Source: Scalesia atractyloides (lineage: Eukaryota > Streptophyta > Magnoliopsida > Asterales > Asteraceae). From it: a stretch of DNA of 64,000 bases. Positions 60,101-64,000 of the stretch are shown in pieces. Numbering within the stretch: the stretch's first letter is position 1; each line of letters opens with the position of its first letter. The position numbers and the translations under genes were made by a program. The notes under the pieces were generated by a model. The model was not told where the DNA came from, did not search any database, and saw only the letters and a list, made by a program, of their open reading frames with translations. The stretch spans positions 45,273,369-45,337,368 of the forward strand of contig CAMTDV010000027.1 in NCBI GenBank assembly GCA_947069175.1. Direction: 5' to 3'.

Positions 60101-61394
60101 CTTAACTATATTATGTTATCATCTGAACCAATCAATAAGCATTTTTTTGATAAAAAGGTTACCTGAAAACCTTTGTCACAAAATTGACCACAGCTTAGTA
60201 GATTGTATTTTTGACCTTCTACGTAAGCTACTTTCTCAATGGTTAAAGATCCATACTTAATACAACCATATCCCAAAGTTCTCCCCTTTACTCCATTTCA
60301 AAGGTTTACTAATTTATCCAGCTTAAAAACAAAATTGCTAAGTAAGCTCCTGTCCCTAGTCATGTGGTTGGAGCTTCCTGAATCATAGTACCATATCTGT
60401 GGCACATGATGGTCCTGAAATGGTAGAGTTAGAGAATTTTTTGTATCCACACTTGCTTGGGTACTTTTTCGGATGAAAATCTATTTGAAATTTCTTCTTC
60501 TGATGACAAATTTTCACCAGAATTTCTGTTAAATGCTGAGCCACTAACACATAGTTTGATTTTGGTTTGGAGATGTTATTAAATTAGCTTAAGTATTTCA
60601 ACACAAATGCAATCTTGTTCATCTTCTTTTTTTAACTCAGTTGATTGTGATGAAAGGTTAGAAGATTTTTGAAATTTTGGATGAATTCTTCTTGAATTTT
60701 CTAAAAATGTTTGCTTTAGTTCATACCTCTTTCCTTTGTGTTACATTTTGGAGGTAAAAAATCATTGTTAGAAATCATTGATTTACAAGACTAAACATCA
60801 GATTCTGTTGTTAATTTATCAGAATTCTAGTCATTGGCTTTGACAAAGGTGGTGGGATTAGTGATTTGTGTCTTTACATATCCTAGACCTTCACCTTTGT
60901 TTTTGGGTGTTGTTTTAATAAAATTTATGAAATCTATAGCTTGTTGAAAACCATTTACATTTATTTCTTTGTCATCAATTCTTTTGTACAAATATTTTCC
61001 CTTGTTTTCATAGAATTCAATTTTGGCTTGCTTGTTCAAAGCTTCCACAATGAGTAATGTGTTTTCAAGTTTCACATTATTCAACAACTTTTGTAAATCA
61101 TCAGATTTTTTTCTTTCTAAATTTTGTTTTTCTTGTAGATTCACAAAATCTGTGATAAGCTTGTTTAATTGTTTTTCAAGATCAAAGTTGTTTGAGCTTA
61201 CCTTGTGTTTTGATATTTCAGATTTTGAATTAGAAAGTTTTTCCCTAAGACAAAAACTAGCCATCTCTTCTTCTTCATCATTAGAGGAGTCATCAGTTAG
61301 CCAAGTATCAGTTCCTGCAAATAGACTGATTTCTTGCTGCTTCTTAGCTTCTTCAAGCCTTTTCTCATAGTAAGCAACATCTTTTAATTTCTTG
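57161..61394 (-). pseudogene. Ty1/Copia polyprotein remnant, Sirevirus-like
   Basis: Minus strand, order: gag coiled coil (61394-60827: KKLKDVAYYEKRLEEAKKQ, then acidic and Lys/Glu heptad-rich), decayed protease (60800-60100), GAG-pre-integrase zinc motif (SWLWHKRLVHLNFKNLNQLA...CEACELGK, 60000-59860), integrase (LELLHMDLCGH; VRRIRSNNGTKFKN; TPQQNGVVERRN, to 59364), RT (MTRNKARLVVKGYCQQEGID at 58547, KVYQMNVKSAFLNGKIEEDV, MKQAPRSWYETL at 58271), RNase H (YVDHAGCKIDRKSTSDA, STAESEYVAAASCC, 57690-57490) and the last domain (QIADILQNLL). The integrase and RT wording fits Sireviruses. Many stops and shifts, and a local 45-bp direct repeat, break the frame. The gag N-terminus is removed by LTR_c inserted at 61395. 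Confidence 0.9.
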
Positions 61395-64000
61395 TGTAAC
61401 GCTTCGCTTTTGTAACTTTCCATTTTTAGTATGTTTACTTCGTGATTCTATTTTTGGAAAGTCTAAACTTTGTAATCGTATCTCATTTCCGAATAATTGT
61501 AAATCCAAGGCTTTGATTGTAATCAAATTGATCAATTATACGAAATTCACAATCTTTATGCATGCTTATACTTATGAATGAACGCTTATTTGTTACTTGA
61601 TTTATCCATTTAATTCAACTCGTGGATTCTCGTTGTGCATTCATAAATCTTAAACGCTTCAAATCAAGCAAGACGATCGGTGATCTAAACACCATGCGTA
61701 TAAACAATTGGCACCTCGCAAACCTTGTCACATTTATATTATTTGATTATAACATAACAAGTTCTTTATTTAGGATTTTGAAATATCTTTACACTTGTTA
61801 TTTAATTACCAAACAAACCACACTTGCAATATGTAAAAGATATAAAAAGTAAACATCAAATAACCTACCTACATTTATTAAATAACAAAAAAAAAGAATG
61901 CAGCTTGCGGCCGCAAGCTGCTAGACATGTTTAAAGTTTGTTTTCTTCCAAGTTCAACCACCAAATCCCCATTAAATGCTAACCTAACCCAAACCCTAAT
62001 CTTCCCTCTCTGAAACCCCACCTTTCCCCAACCTTTTCTCACTTTTGCAAGCCTCCAACACTTTACAAAACCTCCCTAAACCTCCAGAACTTTCTGCTGA
62101 GATATTTCAGTTTGCAAGTGAGTTTCAACTCACTTCCTATGATATTCAACCCTTGTTTCTTCTTCTAAAACATTTGGATAACCTCTAGGAAGGTTTTCAC
62201 AAGTTTTCTTGGGAAAACTAAGGTGAAACATCACCATTTTGAGGTCTAAAAGTGTCCTAAACTTTCTACTCATGTTTATCTTTTCACAACTTTAAAAACT
62301 TAAGGTTTTCTTCATGTTTTCTACCTTAACAATGTTTGCTAAGCCTCTTGGGATGTTACCATAGGTTTTCCATGGAAAACCAAGGTGGAACAATACAATT
62401 TTTATGGTCAAACTTTCTGTTTTGGAAGTTAAACTTATAAAATTTTCTTAAACTTGTTTTCTCTTAACAACTCTATTCTACTTGTGCCTCTAGTCAAGTT
62501 TATGATTAGTGAGCTAGCTAGAATTGTTTCATACAAAATCAAGAGGTATAACATGCCTCTAAACTTGTTGTTTTACCAAGGGTCTTAACCCACAAGTGTT
62601 GAAACCATCCAAGCTTACAAGCTTGTGTTTTTGGTAAAGGTGTGATTACATGGAGGCCTTGGCTATCCAACTTTCAATCCACCACCTCACTTGATGATTT
62701 CTATCCACTAAGCTATGTTTCACCTTCAATTGAGTAACAAGGCTACGACACCTCCCCAAACATTGCCATGTTCAGGATGCATGCACCTAGCTTGCTTACT
62801 CGGTCGAAACGTAGTTTAGTGAAGTACTTTATTTTTACTTCATTCATGACCATCCGGATTGTCCTTGTGGCAATTTGTGTATTGGTGAATCTTACGAAGG
62901 AGGTTAAGGACGGTTATCCTCCTACCTCCATGCATGACTTCTATGAAATCTATGATTTATATGATAAACTTGTAATATTATATGTAAACTATATATGTAA
63001 ATAATAAATATAACCGAACCTTTGACAATGGCTGTATGGTTACTTGTCCTAACATTAGGTTATTTTATCTAAGACTTAACCATCATTACGATTCTATTGG
63101 GCATGACCCATAAAACCACAAACACCTTACGAAGCTTATAGTGTCAAAAACGAGAGTTAACGTCTAGATAAATACTTTTGACTATAGATACTTTTGCATA
63201 CTTTAAATCCCTAAAATAACGAACTCCTTTGTCATTCCGATACTCACACACCTACGTTTCCTTGTGTAGGTTAACTCGGTGTTCGTCCCCCTAATCAACC
63301 CAAACACTTTCACGGAATTAACTTTGCAAAACCGTGGGTACACTCGACACCCTTTGTACGCTTTACACTTTTTGGGTGCAATATGTTAATCTATCATAAA
63401 TACACTAAATCACCCTTATATTTTATGAAATCACACAAACAATCCATCATACATGCTATAGTTATGTGATACCCGATTTGTTTACTTGGAACTTTCTTAT
63501 GTGATTCTAATTGTCATTAACTTTGTACGAGCCTCCCATTAACATGCATAATGCAATAGGAGTAAACACACCGCCAGTATTCTTGTGGTCATGTTAAGTT
63601 TAATCTATTATGCGATGACACTTGAGGATTGACTTGTAGTTCACATGCCTTGTTTACATTAATCTTGTATACTAGCTTATCATGTGGATTTGTTTAAACG
63701 TTTTTATTACTTATGCTATGATTTAAACTTGTGTACTCTCCAATACTTTGTATTGAACTATACTTTTTAACATGTTGCAGGTTGAGAATGTTGATGTGAC
63801 GAAACTTGGTAGTATTGGCATAGAAACACGCTTAGAATGCTAAGTTATTTATTATGTTTTGTTGAACTTGTTTTATTTGATGCTACATTGTATTGGATTT
63901 ATGTTGTACTTGACATTGTTGATGAATGAAATGAAATGAAATCTTTAAATTAAATATTGTCACATTTAGTGTTATGATGCCTCGAGCAATCTCGTTTATC
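61395..64000 (+). repeat. LTR_c: Gypsy LTR of the E2 family, runs off the window
   Basis: Plus strand. Begins TGTAACGCTTCGC, matching the LTR_b start, and follows LTR_b and LTR_a block by block in inverse window orientation, up to the final GCCTCGAGCAATCTCGTTTATC, which is the reverse complement of the LTR_b sequence at about 12110-12130. By comparison only about 50 bases, ending GTGTGACA, should remain to the right. It interrupts the Copia gag at 61394/61395, so it is younger than that element. Frame 62768-63004 is inside the LTR and has no meaning as a gene. The associated element body, if any, lies to the right. Confidence 0.85.
61900..61921. repeat. perfect 22-bp GC-rich palindrome in LTR_c
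   Basis: GCAGCTTGCGG is followed directly by its reverse complement CCGCAAGCTGC, with an eight-base GCGGCCGC centre. It sits at the same relative place as the GC-rich blocks of LTR_b (14110-14232) and LTR_a (about 1760-1850), surrounded by poly-A and AT-rich DNA. Confidence 0.95.

Overview
The window is repeat-dominated nuclear DNA of a flowering plant. Evidence is the AT-rich sequence, host genes split by GT-AG introns, and a dense nest of plant-type LTR retrotransposons, Helitrons, hAT MITEs and a Mutator-like element. The style of the retroelement proteins resembles Asteraceae (daisy family) genomes, but that is recognition from memory and not proof. I found no tRNA, rRNA or CRISPR feature. 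Only one host gene looks intact: an aldo-keto reductase on the minus strand at 28096-30008.

Left part (1-22200) is nested retroelements. A minus-strand Ty3/Gypsy element (E2; pol 14639-16704) ends in a roughly 2.55 kb LTR (LTR_b). LTR_b is itself split by a complete 9.9 kb LTR element (E1, 2141-12087) with 3.3 kb LTRs, a primer-binding site, a polypurine tract, a perfect 5-bp target duplication and no recognisable coding interior. LTR_b abuts an older related LTR (LTR_a, 78-2122). Head-to-head with the E2 pol lies a plus-strand Gypsy remnant (E3) with its own 3' LTR (19379-20705). A third LTR of the E2 family (LTR_c) runs from 61395 to the right edge, on the plus strand, and cuts a Copia gag gene.

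Middle part (22200-41300) holds two aldo-keto reductase copies in tandem on the minus strand. The left copy lacks its first exon and most of the second and carries a MITE and a Helitron terminus in an enlarged intron. The right copy has all five exons but carries Gln where the family has its catalytic His. Two short hAT MITEs with 8-bp target duplications, a Gypsy fragment, a truncated LRR receptor-kinase pseudogene, a Copia fragment and a LINE 3' end follow.

Right part (41336-64000) starts with a 5.6 kb minus-strand Helitron carrying a decayed RPA1-like gene, one exon of which is cut by a 554-bp hAT MITE. Next is a decayed acidic reading frame (47484-51905, minus) interrupted by a Mutator-like element with about 195-bp terminal inverted repeats that has captured a RabA-type GTPase gene. 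Then come Athila-like Gypsy remnants (about 52000-56640), including three evenly spaced 33-bp hairpins, a decayed Copia element (57161-61394), and LTR_c.

Nothing here looks like a cooperating gene system. The main signals are the nesting order, the host-gene captures, the altered reductase active site, and GC-rich dyad blocks found inside several otherwise AT-rich LTRs. Exact exon ends come from reading GT/AG sites by eye; element families are assigned by domain motifs, not by database search.
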